Below, one piece after another: positions 22,313 through 33,501 of a stretch of DNA of 64,000 nucleotides (position 1 is its first letter; every line of letters starts with the position of its first letter). This DNA is from Capra hircus. Taxonomy: Eukaryota > Chordata > Mammalia > Artiodactyla > Bovidae. Position numbers and translations under genes: made by a program. Location: NCBI RefSeq assembly GCF_001704415.2, contig NC_030824.1:37443022-37507021 (forward strand), read 5' to 3'. The notes under the pieces were generated by a model that was not told where the DNA came from, did not search any database, and was given only the letters and a program-made list of their open reading frames with translations.

Positions 22313-24116
22313 GTTAATCTTCAATATCAGTACAGGTAGTAAAATCACAATCAGGGTTGTGTGTTGGATAGTTTCAAGTTGGATAAACTTAGTTGAATTG
22401 ATTCAGTGATTTTGGATTCTTGTGGATTTAACTCATCCACTGAAATTTCAGGTTTGTTCTGTTCCAGACTGAAAAGTCCATATGCCAAAGAAAACCAGAA
22501 CCTTTTTATAAGGCTCTATTGAATTCTGTGCACTTGTGAAGGGCTGTGGTTTTTATCATCAAACCACAAAAAAAGCAGAATTGAGACATGTGGGCCTTAC
22601 AGTGATGGTGAAAACTTCACATTAACTATGGATGAAAGGCTCAGCAGAGCTGAGCTATTTCAGATTAAGTTTGCAAATTTATTGTTATTTTCCAGAAAAC
22701 TAGCCAAGTATTACAAGGGGGAATACCCATCCTCTCCTCCTCCACCACCACATGTTTCCCTTTGCACCAGTTGTGACATTAAGATTCTGGCAACTTTGCC
22801 CTGGATTTATGGGAATTCGAAAAAGGCTAATAGGGAGCAAACTCTTGGGCTCTCTTCTTTGATATCCATTCCCAATGAAGTTCACATTTTGAAATATGTT
22901 ATTGCTGCTATCTGCCTCTTGAATGAAATCTCACCCTTAAAATGTCCCAAATCTTTTTGTGACATGGCTAGCTCTCAGAAAAATACTGCTGTTGCCAGAT
23001 TGCTGAGAACCCTTCCTGCTGACGTAATACTTCCCAAGTGTCATTCTGTGTTTTAAAATATTGCGAATATATATTTTGCTATATGTAAATTTTCAATAGA
23101 ACAAGTATCATCCACAGGTCAGTCTCCATCTACCACCCCAGATGGTGACATCTTTGGATAATGACATTTGAAAACTTGAGTTTGATTTTATCCCCCTTTC
23201 TTGCTGTGTAAGCTTAGAAAATGACTTCATCTGTATGAGCATCACTTTCTCTAGAAAAAAGAGAACTTATACCGTCACATCAGTCAGATACCTAGCTGGA
23301 AGGAAAAAGATGTCTTGTTCAACAGGGTTGATGACAGACAGTTTAATGAAGGGACTTGTGGATGGGGTTAAAGGAAAACCAGCAAGGTAGTGAAAAATAT
23401 TTTACTTAAAATATAAAATAAAAAGTTATAAAAGTATGAGAGGCAAATCAATGGGAACACGTGGATAATTCTGATAAAAAGCTAAATGCAATATGGTAAA
23501 AACTACTGGGGTGGGGAAGATAGATTACTCAATAAATTTTGATTAGAAAACTGGTCAACAGTTTGCAGGGGGAAATTGGATGCTTATCCCATAATATACA
23601 CTAGAACAAATAAACATCAAAGGAAATGCTATACAAGGTGGGAACTAACTCTGTTAAACTAAAGAACATGTATACACTATAAAGTGGATCTGATCTATAT
23701 TTGCTGTTTTCATTATTGAAAATTTCTAAGTATTTTCTATTAATAGTTCCCATTATAATCTAAATCATATACTTTGAGCTATTTAAAAATTTCTCCTTTC
23801 CTTTTTTATATGATTTTTTAAAGTTGTCCATTTTGTTTCTATCTTACCTATGATGGAGGTAGAGAATATGTTTGTATATTAGGGATTTTAATAAACTAAA
23901 TGAAACTTGCTAAAATCAACTTGCACTGTCATAATTAATTTTCATAAATGCTGCCTATGTGCTTGAAAGACTATGTTTTCCATTTGAAAGAAAAAATGTT
24001 CATTATGTATATTGTTCCTGCAGTCTTTACACTGGGATGAAAAAGTTTTCAAAATATAGTTGGGCAAAAATTAACTTTTGGAATCTTCATTTGTTTAAGC
24101 CTATGCTTCAGAGGTC
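22313..24116. other. Unique sequence; one 142-codon frame judged non-coding; possible MIR
   Basis: The frame at 22628-23056 is the longest outside recognised repeats. It has no recognised domain, a proline run (SSPPPPPH) and no supporting splice or promoter context. About 23150-23270 (cttgctgtgtaagcttag, gacttcatctgtatgagc) weakly resembles a MIR core. Nothing firm is called. Confidence 0.4.
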
Positions 24117-25492
24117 TCTTTTACTTCAGTTCAGTTCAGTCGCTCAGTCATGTCTGACTCTGTGACCCTATGGACTGCAGCATGCCAAGCCTCCCTGCCC
24201 ATCACCAATTTCTGGAGTTTAACCAAACTCATGTCCATTGGGTCGGTGATGACATCCAACCATCTCATCCTCTGTCATCCCCTTCTTCTCCCACATTCAA
24301 TCTTTTCCAGCATCAGGGTCTTTTCAAATGAGTCATCTTCACATCAGGTGACCAAAGTATTGGAGTTTCAGCTTCAACATCAGTCCTTCCAATGAACATG
24401 CAGGACTGATCTCCTTTAGGATGGACTGGTTGGATCTCCTTGCAGTCCAAGGGACTCGCAAGAGTCTTCTCCAACATCACAGTTCAAAAGCATCAGTTCT
24501 TCAGTGCTCAGCTTTCTTCAAAATCCAACTCTCACATCCAACATGACCACTGGAGAAACCATAGCCTGGACTAGGCGGACCTTAGTTGGCAAAGTAACGT
24601 CTCTGCTTTTTAATATACTCTCTAGGTTGGTCATAACTTTCCTCCCAAGGAGTAAGCGTCTTTTAATTTCATGGCTGCAATCACCATCTGCAGTGATTCT
24701 GGAGCTCCCAAAAATAAAGCCTGCCACCATTTCCCCATCTATTTGCCATGAAATGATGGGACTGGATGTCATGATCTTAGTTTTCTGAATGTTGAGCTTT
24801 AAGCCAATTTTTTCACTCTCCTCTTTCACTTTCATCAAGAGGCTCTTTAGCTCCTCTTCACTTTCTGCCATAACGGTGGTGTCATCTGAATATCTGAGGT
24901 TTTTGATATTTCTCTCTGCGATCTTGATTCCAGCTTGTGCTTGCTCCAGCCCAGCATTTCTAATGACGTACTCTGCATATAACTTAAATAAGCAGGATGA
25001 CAATATACAGCCTTGATGTACTCCTTTTCCTATTTGGAACCTGTCTGTTGTTCCATGTCCAGTTCTAACTGTTGCTTCCTGACCTGCATACAGGTTTCTC
25101 AAGAGGCAGGTCAGGTGGTCTGGTATTCCCATCTCTTTCAGAATTTTCCACAGTTTTTTTGTGATCCACACAGTCAAAGGCTTTGGCATAGTCAATAAAG
25201 CAGATATAGATGTTTTTCTGGAACTCTCTTGCTTTTCGATGATCCAGCACATGTTGGCAATTTGATTTCTGGTTCCTCTGTCTTTTCTAAAACCAGCTTG
25301 GACATCTGGACGTTCACTGTTCACATATTGTTGAAGCATGGCTTGGAGAATTTTGAGCATTAATTTACTAGCATGTGAGATGAGTGCAATTGTGCAGTAG
25401 TTTGAACATTCTTTGGCATAGCCTTTGTTTGGGATTGGAATGAAAACTGACCTTTTCCAGTCCTGTGGACTAAGTCCAGTCTTCTTTTACTT
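24117..25492 (-). mobile_element. BovB LINE, 1.36 kb, 10-bp target-site duplication
   Basis: The body is 24127-25482, with the 3' tail cagttcagttcagtcgctc at the left and truncation in the RT region at the right (actgaccttttccagtcctg). Copies of tcttttactt at 24117-24126 and 25483-25492 are the target-site duplication. It retains most of the RT domain and the C-terminal region but not the endonuclease. Confidence 0.96.
24518..25360 (-). pseudogene. BovB reverse-transcriptase remnant, 280-codon frame with compensating frameshifts
   Basis: In order along the minus strand: MLKILQAMLQQYVN and QAGFRKDRGTRNQIAN (RT fingers), then KLWKILKEMGIPDHL, GVHQGCILSSCLF, motif C as LRYSDDTT, and KVMTNLESILKSRD. 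Between about 25232 and 25150 the open frame reads an unrelated phase (SSRKTSISALL). The true RT motif A, FIDYAKAFDCVDH, is found there in another frame (25065-25250). Two indels therefore cancel in frame, but motif A is lost from the long open frame. Motif C is YSDD instead of YADD. The frame ends at a further shift near the MYGCESW region. Not a functional enzyme. Confidence 0.93.
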
Positions 25493-25950
25493 AGTTCAAA
25501 TTAATTTCCTAATTGAAACATTATCTTCACTTATTTTTAGGAGTTTCTGTTTTAGCTGGGAGGTTCCTTATAAATACTGAAAGACTTGTGTTAAAATTTC
25601 TCTGTAAAGTAGGAGATCAATCAGTTTCTTCTCAAAAATCTGTGTAAATAATTTTTAGAATAGTTACACCTTCCTGATTAATTGAATCTTTTTTCATAGT
25701 GTAATGAACTTCATTCTCATAATAGTTTTATGGTTTCTGTCTTAAATTTTGTTAAATTAAAATAACTAGATAGACTCTTTGCTGTTGTTAATATTTGCCT
25801 ATGTTTTTTTCTTTATTTTCTACATTTAGGTACAAAAATTGTTCTTCTTTCAAACTTTTCAGTTTGATTAAAAAGGATTTATACCTGAATATTTGTTAAA
25901 AGGCATTATTCTGAAAAAATGCTTTATTTTTAAAAAATTTACTTTGTTTG
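25483..25950. other. AT-rich sequence, nothing recognised
   Basis: No coding, RNA or clear repeat feature was found. Confidence 0.45.
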
Positions 25951-26153
25951 AAGTGAAGTGAAGTCGCTCAGTCGTGTCTGACTCTTTGCGACCCTATGGA
26001 CTATAGCCTATTGGCTCCTCCATCTATGGGATTCTCCAGGCAAGAGTGCTGGAGTGGATTGCCATTTCTCCAGGGGATCTTCCCGACCCAGGAATCGAAC
26101 CCGGGTCTCCTGCATTGCAGGCGACGCTTTACCATCTGAGGCACCAGGGAAGT
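25951..26153 (-). mobile_element. Bov-tA SINE
   Basis: Reversed, near-consensus SINE: aagtgaagtcgctcagtcg at the left, reversed B box aggaatcgaacccggg, and end ctgaggcaccagggaag. A short deletion removes part of the ccttctccagg stretch. Confidence 0.95.
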
Positions 26154-26816
26154 ACTTTTAAAAATAATTTATATATTTGAATGTATTACCTCATTTTATA
26201 GTTTTCATATATTTCACTATCCATGACTTTTTTCCCCCTTGCAGCCTCTTAAGTAGATTGTATACGGTTTTTATCATTTTAATTTCCCTTTCTCATAGGT
26301 TTAGAAGTTATTCACTTTCTGGTTTTGTTCCTGCCCTTGTGGCATACTGTATTATTTTTAAAGGACTCGTTATCTTTCTTTACTCATGTCTTCTGAGTGG
26401 ATTATATTTCTTCCTTTGACATCAGGTTTCAGTATATGACTTGCTAATTAGCACCTTTAATTGCCAAGGCATGTATCTGGCAATTCTTTTCTCCCCCGGG
26501 CATCTCCTAAGTAAGGGGCTGTTCCTTCAGCCTTGATTTTAAAAGAAGAGGATGTGGAATAGAGCCCTACTAAACCTGTGAAAGACATGAATTAAGCACA
26601 CAACTAATCCTTGGCTGTTGTAATTTATTATTGTTGTTTCTTTGTAACCTGTGTGATCCAGCTTATGTATTTTGACAAATATTCTAAGCAAAGTCTAAAA
26701 CTGATCAATATCTTTACCATCCTCCCAAATAACACAGATGATGAAAATGATTTATATGCTACCTTCGAATTTTACGTTAATTCTAGCTTTTTACAAAAAT
26801 CCTCGAATGAGAAATG
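26154..26816. other. Unique sequence
   Basis: No feature recognised. The two frames of 80 and 68 codons here show no domain. Confidence 0.45.
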
Positions 26817-26915
26817 ATTATTTTTATTTTTTTTATTTTTTTTTTAAATTTTTTATTTTTTTTAAATTTTAAAATCTTTAATTCTTACATGCGTTCCCAA
26901 ACTTAAATCATCACT
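26817..26915 (-). mobile_element. L1_BT-type 3' terminus
   Basis: A long T-rich tract (26817-26864) is followed by aaaatctttaattcttac and atgcgttcccaaac. This is the reverse of the end of ruminant L1 plus its poly(A) tail. Only the last few dozen bases of the element were inserted. Confidence 0.8.
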
Positions 26916-26984
26916 ATTTGTTTAGATTTACCCATGTACTATACTTAACATTTTATCTTCTATTTCTTTTCTTTCTCATCTTAC

Positions 26985-27362
26985 TATTCTGGGTTTGTTC
27001 CTCTGCTTCCGCAGATACACTGTCTTACTTCTAGAGTCTAGAAGTTCTTTTGAAGATTGTCTCTGGTAATAAATTTTTACTTTTTTTGTTTCTTTGAATA
27101 TGTCTTTATATGACTTTAGTGTTAATAATAGTTCCACATTACACATAATTCCAGATTCACAGTTTTTCTCTTATATATTAAAAATGTTTCATTGGGAGTC
27201 TTACTATTGTTTGTTGAGGAATCATCCAGTTAGTGCAAATGTTATTCCCTAACAGTTGATTTCCCTTTTTCCACCTTGGCTGCCTTTTAAGTTCTATTTT
27301 GTTTTTCTTCTGATATTTTATTACAGTATGTTTGGGTGCATTTTATGTATTATGTTTGGTAC
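26985..27362 (-). mobile_element. Old L1 5' portion (ORF1-side), inverted relative to its neighbour
   Basis: aataaatttttactttttttg, ttgaggaatcatccagttag and cttggctgccttttaag follow the reversed order of old L1 sequence in the ORF1 area. It meets an oppositely oriented L1 3' segment at about 27363. Confidence 0.7.
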
Positions 27363-27992
27363 AGGAAAAGATGTACTAACCATCAGGGAAATGCAGATCA
27401 AAATCACAATGCAACATTACTTCACATCTGTTAGAACTGTTATCAAAAATACAAGAAACGGTAAATGCTGGTGAAGATGTGATGGAAAGAGAACCTTGTG
27501 CAATGGTTGGAAGGTAAATTAGCCACTATGGAAAACACTATGGTATTTCCTCAAATTACAATTGAAACTACCATGTAATCCAACAATTTCATTTCTGAGT
27601 ATTTGTCCAAAGAAAATGAAAACACTACCTCAAAAAGATATATGCATTCCCATGTTCATTGCAGCATCATTTACAATGGATATGAAGATATGAAGACAAC
27701 CTCACTGTATAACAATGAATGAATGGATAAAGAAGATATGTGTGTGTGTGTATATATATATACACAATGGAATATTATTCAAGCTAAAAAAAACAAGAAT
27801 AAAATCTTGCCATTTGTGCCAACATAAATGGACCTTGACGGGATTATGCTAAATAAAATAAATCAGAAAGAGAAAGACAAATACTGTATGATCTTGTTTA
27901 CATGTGGAATCTTAAAAACAAAACTGATTTCACAGATACAGAGAATAGACTGGGTCTACCAGAGGCTGGGAATGAGGAATGGCTGAAATGGG
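27363..27992 (+). mobile_element. L1 3' region, left part
   Basis: ccatcagggaaatgcagatc, atgctggtgaagatgtgatg, ggaatattattcaagc and cagagaaagacaaatactg-type sequence are L1 ORF2 end and 3'UTR. It contains a short TG/TA run at 27736-27763. It is interrupted by BovB and resumes at 28457. Confidence 0.93.
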
Positions 27993-28456
27993 TTCAGTTC
28001 AGTTCAGTTCAGTCGCTCAGTCATGTCCAACTCTGCGACCCCATGAATGGCAGCACGTCAGGCCTCCCTGTCCATTACCAACCCCCAGAGTTCACTCAGA
28101 CTCGCGTCCATCCGGTCAGTGATGCCATCCAGCCATCTCATCCTCGGTCGTCCCCTTCTCCTCCTGCCTCCAATCCCTCCCAGCATCAACGTCTTTTCCA
28201 ATGAGTCAACTCTTTGCATGAGGTGGCCAAAGTACTGGAGTTTCAGCTTTAGCATCATTCCCTCCAAAGAAATCCCAGGGTTGATCTCCTTCAGAATGGA
28301 CTGGTTGGATCTCCTTGCAGTCCAAGGGACTCTCAAGAGTCTTCTCCAACACCACATTTCAAAAGCCTCAATTCTTCGGCGCTCAGCCTTCTTCACAGTC
28401 CAACTCTCACATCCATACATGACTACTGGAAAAACCATAGCCTTGACTAGATGGAC
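27993..28456 (-). mobile_element. BovB LINE 3' end inside L1
   Basis: Starts at the left with ttcagttcagttcagttcag and ends at catagccttgactagatgg. The minus frame 28058-28438 (126 codons, MVFPVVMYGCESWTVKK through the RRRRGRPRMRW region) is nearly intact BovB C-terminus. The target-site duplication is not clear (ggg at most). Confidence 0.95.
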
Positions 28457-28745
28457 GGGAGCTAAAAGGATTAACTTCGAATTACAAAATAATTAAGTCA
28501 TGGGGATTTAATGTATCACATTGCAACTATAATCACTAACACTGTATTGCATATTTGAATATTGCTAAGAGAGTAGATCTTAAAATTTTTCATCACAAGA
28601 AAAATCAACCTGTAACTGGTGATGGAATGATAACTAGACTTATTGTGGAGATCATTTTCAATATATATAAATATTGAACATTATGTTGTACACCTCAAAC
28701 TAATATAATGTTGTTTGTCAATTATACCTCAATTTTAAGAAAATC
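28457..28745 (+). mobile_element. L1 3' region, right part and terminus
   Basis: attaagtcatggggattta, taacactgtattgcatattt, tgtacacctcaaactaatat and attatacctcaattttaag are the L1MA/B-type 3' end. Confidence 0.93.
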
Positions 28746-29679
28746 TCACAGGAATTATACTGGCCTTTAAACATTTTGATATTTAACACAATTTATTTAC
28801 TATCTGTGAACCATGTCTTTTATAATTACTGCTCTGTATTTTGACCCTTGTACTTACTATTTTTTTGATGCAAGATAATTTTTTAGAAAGAAGTTAGTGA
28901 TTAAAAACCCTTAGTGTAAATATATTTGAAGTTTTGTTTTCTTTATTTTAGTATTATCAATTTTCGATTAGAAAACACATAAACACAAGACACAGATGGG
29001 GAAAGTACTGAGAATGGCATGCAGTTCTTTCCAAAGATAAAAAAAAAAAAAAAAAACTGGCTTTTAAAAGACATTGAATAATATTTTTAATGTATCAATT
29101 TCTTTTAACAGAATAAATGTAGTTTCTAGATCATTTTTTTTCTAACATAAGCAAAGTATGGAAACAGACTAAAATTCAAACCTCAGAAGATAATTATAGG
29201 ATAAATACTGGAGTCCTTCCTGACCATAATTTCAATAATAGAGAATAATTTCAGGGCTGCACATTGTATCAGTGATGGAGATTTACTTAGGAAAGTAGTG
29301 ATACAGGGATTTAAATAATTTAAATAAAGTTGATATTTAAGTATGTTAGTTCACAGGAGAATGAAATGTTAATTTTGAAAAAAGTCACAGTAATACAAAA
29401 AATTCAAAAGACTAACATACTTCTTTCAAAATAATATTTTCAGTAGTTGAGAGGAAAATTGTTCAAATGTATGAATTAATTCCTCTTTGAAGTTAAGGGC
29501 TTGACAAAGCTTATTTGGGATTTGACTTCTCAAAAGTAATGTAAAGCTGTATGTGAGATGAGAGACCTGCTTTATTCAAAGTACACTGTAGAGTCAAAGA
29601 TAATTTGCAAGTACTTATAGAATAATTTAAGAAATGGGAAATAGTAAAGGAATTATGTAAACTAAAATAACATAGTATT
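28746..29679. other. AT-rich sequence with an A homopolymer
   Basis: About 18 consecutive A at 29039-29056. No family was recognised on either side, and no gene was seen. Confidence 0.5.
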
Positions 29680-29919
29680 ATAGAGTCTAATCTATAAAAT
29701 AAGATTTCCTGGATTTAAATCTCTGGTTTTACCACAGCTAATGCTATTTGACTTTTGACAATTTATTCTCTCTTTGCTTCAATTTCCTATGAATTGGAGA
29801 TAATGGAACCTGCCTTATAAGATTTTATTCAATAAATTGATTCATTATTCTAAAATCCTTAGTACAGTGACTGGCATGTAGTAAGTGCTCAACATATGTA
29901 AAATATTGCCATTTATTAC
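29680..29919 (+). mobile_element. MIR SINE, nearly full length
   Basis: ctggatttaaatctctggtt, tttgacaatttattctctc, cttcaatttcctatgaattg, tccttagtacagtgactgg and catgtagtaagtgctcaac run in MIR consensus order to its 3' end. A BovB starts immediately after it. Confidence 0.9.
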
Positions 29920-29920
29920 T

Positions 29921-32900
29921 GCCGGTGCAGGAGCGGCCAAGAGGAGCTACCCCACAACCAAGGTCAGGAGCAGCGGCTGCGCTTTGCTGGAGCAGCCATG
30001 AAGAGATATCCCATGTCCAAGGTAAGAGACATCCAAGTAAGACGGTAGGTGCTGAGAAAGGGAATCAGAGGGCAGAATGAAACCACAATCACAGACAACT
30101 AGCCAATCTGATCACATGGACTATAGCCTTGTCTAACTCGATGAAACTAAGCCATGCTGTGTGGGGCCACCCAAGATGGACGGATCATGGTGGGGAGGTC
30201 TGACAGAATGTGGTCCACTGGAAAAGGCAATGGCAAACCACTTCAGTATTCTTGCTTTGAGAACGCCATGAACAGTATGAAAGGCAAAAAGATAGGTCGG
30301 TAGGTGCCCAATATGCTACTGGAGATCAGTGGAGAAATAACTCGAGAAAGAATGAAGGGATGGAGCCAAAGCAAAAACAATATCCAGTTGTGGATGTGAC
30401 TGGTGATAGAAGCAGGGTCCAATGCTGTAAAGAGCAATATTGCATAGGAATCTGGAATGTTAGGTGAATCAAAGCATGAATCAAGGCAAATTGGAAGTGG
30501 TCAAACGAGATGACAAGACTGAACGTCAACATTCTAGGAATCAGCAAACTAAGGTGGACTGCTCAGATGACCATTATATCTACTACTGTGAATATATCTA
30601 CTACTACCTTAGAAGAAATGGAGTAGCCATCATAGTCAACAAAAGAGTCCGAAATGCAGTAATTGGATGCAATCTCAAAAACGACATAATGATCTCTATT
30701 CATTTCCAAGGCAAACCATTTAATATCACAGTAATCCAAGTCTATGCCCAGACCAGTAATGCTGAAGAAGCTGAAGTTGAATTGTTCTATTAAGACCTAC
30801 AAGACCGTTTAGAACTAACTCCCCAAAAGATGTCCTTTTCATTATAGGGGACTGGAATGCAAAAGTAGGAAGTCAAGAAACACCTGGGGTAACAGGCAAA
30901 TTTGGCCTTGGAGTACAGAATGAAGCAGGGCAAAGGCTGATAGAGTTTTGCCAATAGAACGCAATGGTCATAGCAAACACCCTCTTCCAACAACACAAGA
31001 GAATACTCTACACATGGACATCACATATGGTCAACACCGAAATCAGATTGATTATATTCTTTGTAGCTAAAGATGGAGAAGCTCTATACAGTCAGCAAAA
31101 ACAAGACCAGGAGCTGACTGTGGCTCAGATCATGAACTCTTTATCGCCAAATTGAAGAAAGTGGGGAAAACCATTAGACCATTCAGGTATGACCTCAGTC
31201 AAATCCCTTATGATTATACAGTGGAAGTAACAAATAGATTTAAGGGCCTAAATTTGATAGACAGAGTGCCTGAAGAACTATGGATGGAGGCTCATTGTAC
31301 AGGAGACAGGGATCAAGACCATCGCCAAGAAAAACAAATGCAAAAAGGCAAAATGGCTGTCTGAGGAGGCCTTACAAATAGCTGTGAAAAGAAGAGAAGC
31401 AAAAAGCAAAGGAGAAAAGGAAAGATATACCCATTGAATGCAGAGTTCCAAAGAATAGCAAAGACAGATAAGAAAGCCTTCCTCAGCCATCAATGCAAAG
31501 AAAGAGAGGAAAACAACAGAATTAGAAAGACTAGAGATCTTTTTAAGAAAATTAGAGATATGAAGGGAACATTTCATGCAAAGATGGGCTCTATAAAGGA
31601 CAGAAATGGTATGGACCTGACAGAAGCAGAAGATATTAAGAAGAGGTGGTAAGAATACACAGAAGAATTGTACAAAAAGATCTTCATGAGCCACATAATC
31701 ACAATGGTGTGATCACTCACCTAGAATCAGACATCCTGGAATGTGAAGTCAAGTGGGCCTTAGGAAGCATCACTATGAACAAAGCTAGTGGAAGTACATG
31801 GAATTCCAGTTGAGCTATCTCAAATCCTAAAAGATGATGCTGTGAAAGTACTGCACCCAATATGCCAGCAAATTTGGAAAACACAGCAGTGGCCACAGGA
31901 CTGGAAAAGGTCAGTTTTCATTCCAATCCCAAAGAAAGGCAATGCCAAAGAATGCTCAAACTACTGCACAATTGCACTCATCTCACATGCTGGTAAAGAA
32001 ATGCTCAAAATTCTCCAAGCCAGGCTTCAGCAATATGTGAACCATGAAATTCCAGATGTTCAAGCTAGTTTTAGGAAAGACAGAGGAACCAGAGATCAAA
32101 TTGCCAACATCTGCCAGATCATCGAAAAAGAAAGAGAGTTCCAGAAAAACATCTATTTCTGCTTTATTCACTATGCCAAAGCCTTTGATTGTGTGGATCA
32201 CAAAAACTGTGGAAAATTCTGAAAGAGATGGGAATACCAGACCACCTGACCTGCCTCTTGAAAAACCTGTATGCAGGTCAGGAAGCAACAGTTAGAACTG
32301 GACATGGAACAACAGACAGGTTCCAAATAGGAAAAGGAGTACGTATATAGTCAAGTACATATAGTCAAGGCTATATATGTCACCCTGCTTATTTAACTTC
32401 TATGCAGAGTACATCATGAGAAACGCTGGGCTGAAAGAAGCACAAGCTAGAATCAAGACTGCCAGGAGAAATATTAATAACCTCAGATATGCAGGTGATA
32501 CCACCCTTAGGGCAGAGAGTGAAGAAGAACTAAAGAGCCTCTTGATGAAAGTGAAAGAGGAGAGTGAAATGTTGGCGTAAACTCATCATTCAGATAACTA
32601 AGATCATGGCTTCTGATCATCACTTCATGGCAAATAGATGGGGAAACAGTGGAAACAGTGTCAGACTTTATTTTGGGGGGCTCCAAAATCACTTCAGATG
32701 GTGATTGCAGCCATGAAATTAAAAGATGCTTACTCCTTGGAAGAAAAGTTATGACCTACCTAGACAGCATATTAAAAAGCAGAGAAATTACTTGGTCAAA
32801 AAAGATCAAGGCTATGATTTTTTCCAGTAATCATGTAAGGATGTGAAAGTTGGACTATAAAGAAAGATGATCACTGAAAAATTGATGCTTTTGAACTGTG

Positions 32901-33271
32901 GTGTTGGAGAAGACTCTTGATAGTCCTTGGACTGCAAAGAGATCCAACCAGTCCATCCTGAGGGAGATCAGTCCTGGGTGTTCATTGAAAGGACTGATGT
33001 TGAAGCTGAAACTCCAATACTTTGGCCACCTGATGCGAAGAACTGACTCATTTGAAAAGACCCTGATGTTGGGAAAGATTAATGGCAGGGGAGAAGGGGA
33101 CGACAGAGGATGAGATGAGTGGATGGCACCACTGATTCAATGGACATGAGTTTGGGTAAACTCTGGGAGTTGGTGACAGACAGGGAGGCCTGACGTGCTG
33201 TGGTTCATGGGGTCGCAAAGAGTAGGACACGACTGAGTGACTGAACTGAACTGAACTGAACTGAACTGAAG
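29921..33271 (+). mobile_element. BovB LINE, nearly full length, inactive
   Basis: This is the only BovB copy here that reaches the 5' end. The GC-rich 5'UTR starts gccggtgcaggagcggcc and contains two related 34-bp units (29931-29964 and 29990-30023). The endonuclease, RT and C-terminal regions follow in order. The 3' end is gagtgactgaactgaactg with repeated aactg units to about 33271. No target-site duplication was recognised; on the left it abuts a MIR. It is clearly older than the 2649-3455 copy because the frame is broken many times. Confidence 0.95.
30430..33261 (+). pseudogene. BovB ORF2 remnant: APE endonuclease plus reverse transcriptase, multiply broken
   Basis: BovB ORF2 normally encodes an apurinic-like endonuclease followed by an RT. 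Seen in order: GIWNVR and MNQGKLEVVK (endonuclease start, about 30445-30500), RRNGVAIIVNKRV, FNITVIQVYAQTSN, IIGDWNAKVGSQE (about 30841-30880), ANTLFQQHKR, then linker PFRYDLSQIPYDY. The RT follows with KRSVFIPIPKKGNAKE (about 31910), QASFRKDRGTRDQIAN, and motif A as CFIHYAKAFDCVDH, where the usual catalytic FID Asp is His. Motif C reads RYAGDTT instead of RYADDTT. At least eight frame changes or stops separate these pieces. Local duplications occur at 30565-30605 and 32345-32375. Not functional. Confidence 0.93.
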
Positions 33272-33350
33272 TGCTATGATTATAATGGTTAAAAAACATT
33301 TTCAGTACATTACCTTATTATCTTGCCTTCCTGAGGTTCATTACATATAA

Positions 33351-33388
33351 GTGAGTGTGTGTGTGTGTGTGTGTGTGTCTGTGTGTTG
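33351..33388. repeat. (TG)n microsatellite
   Basis: A run of about 18 TG/GT units with one interruption (tct), 80 bp downstream of the BovB 3' end. It is a likely length-polymorphic site. Confidence 0.97.
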
Positions 33389-33501
33389 TTTTTTCCTAAA
33401 CTGTGCTTCAGAAAAGTCAATAAGCAGATTTATATTTTGAAGCCTAACCATAAACCAATATTAAGAAGTCAGGGTCTCCTAGTGGTTTAGAAGACAGCTA
33501 A

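Noticed and set aside
33351..33388. Possible CRISPR-like or regulatory repeat
   Set aside because: It is a plain TG microsatellite in a mammalian genome, and CRISPR arrays are not expected.
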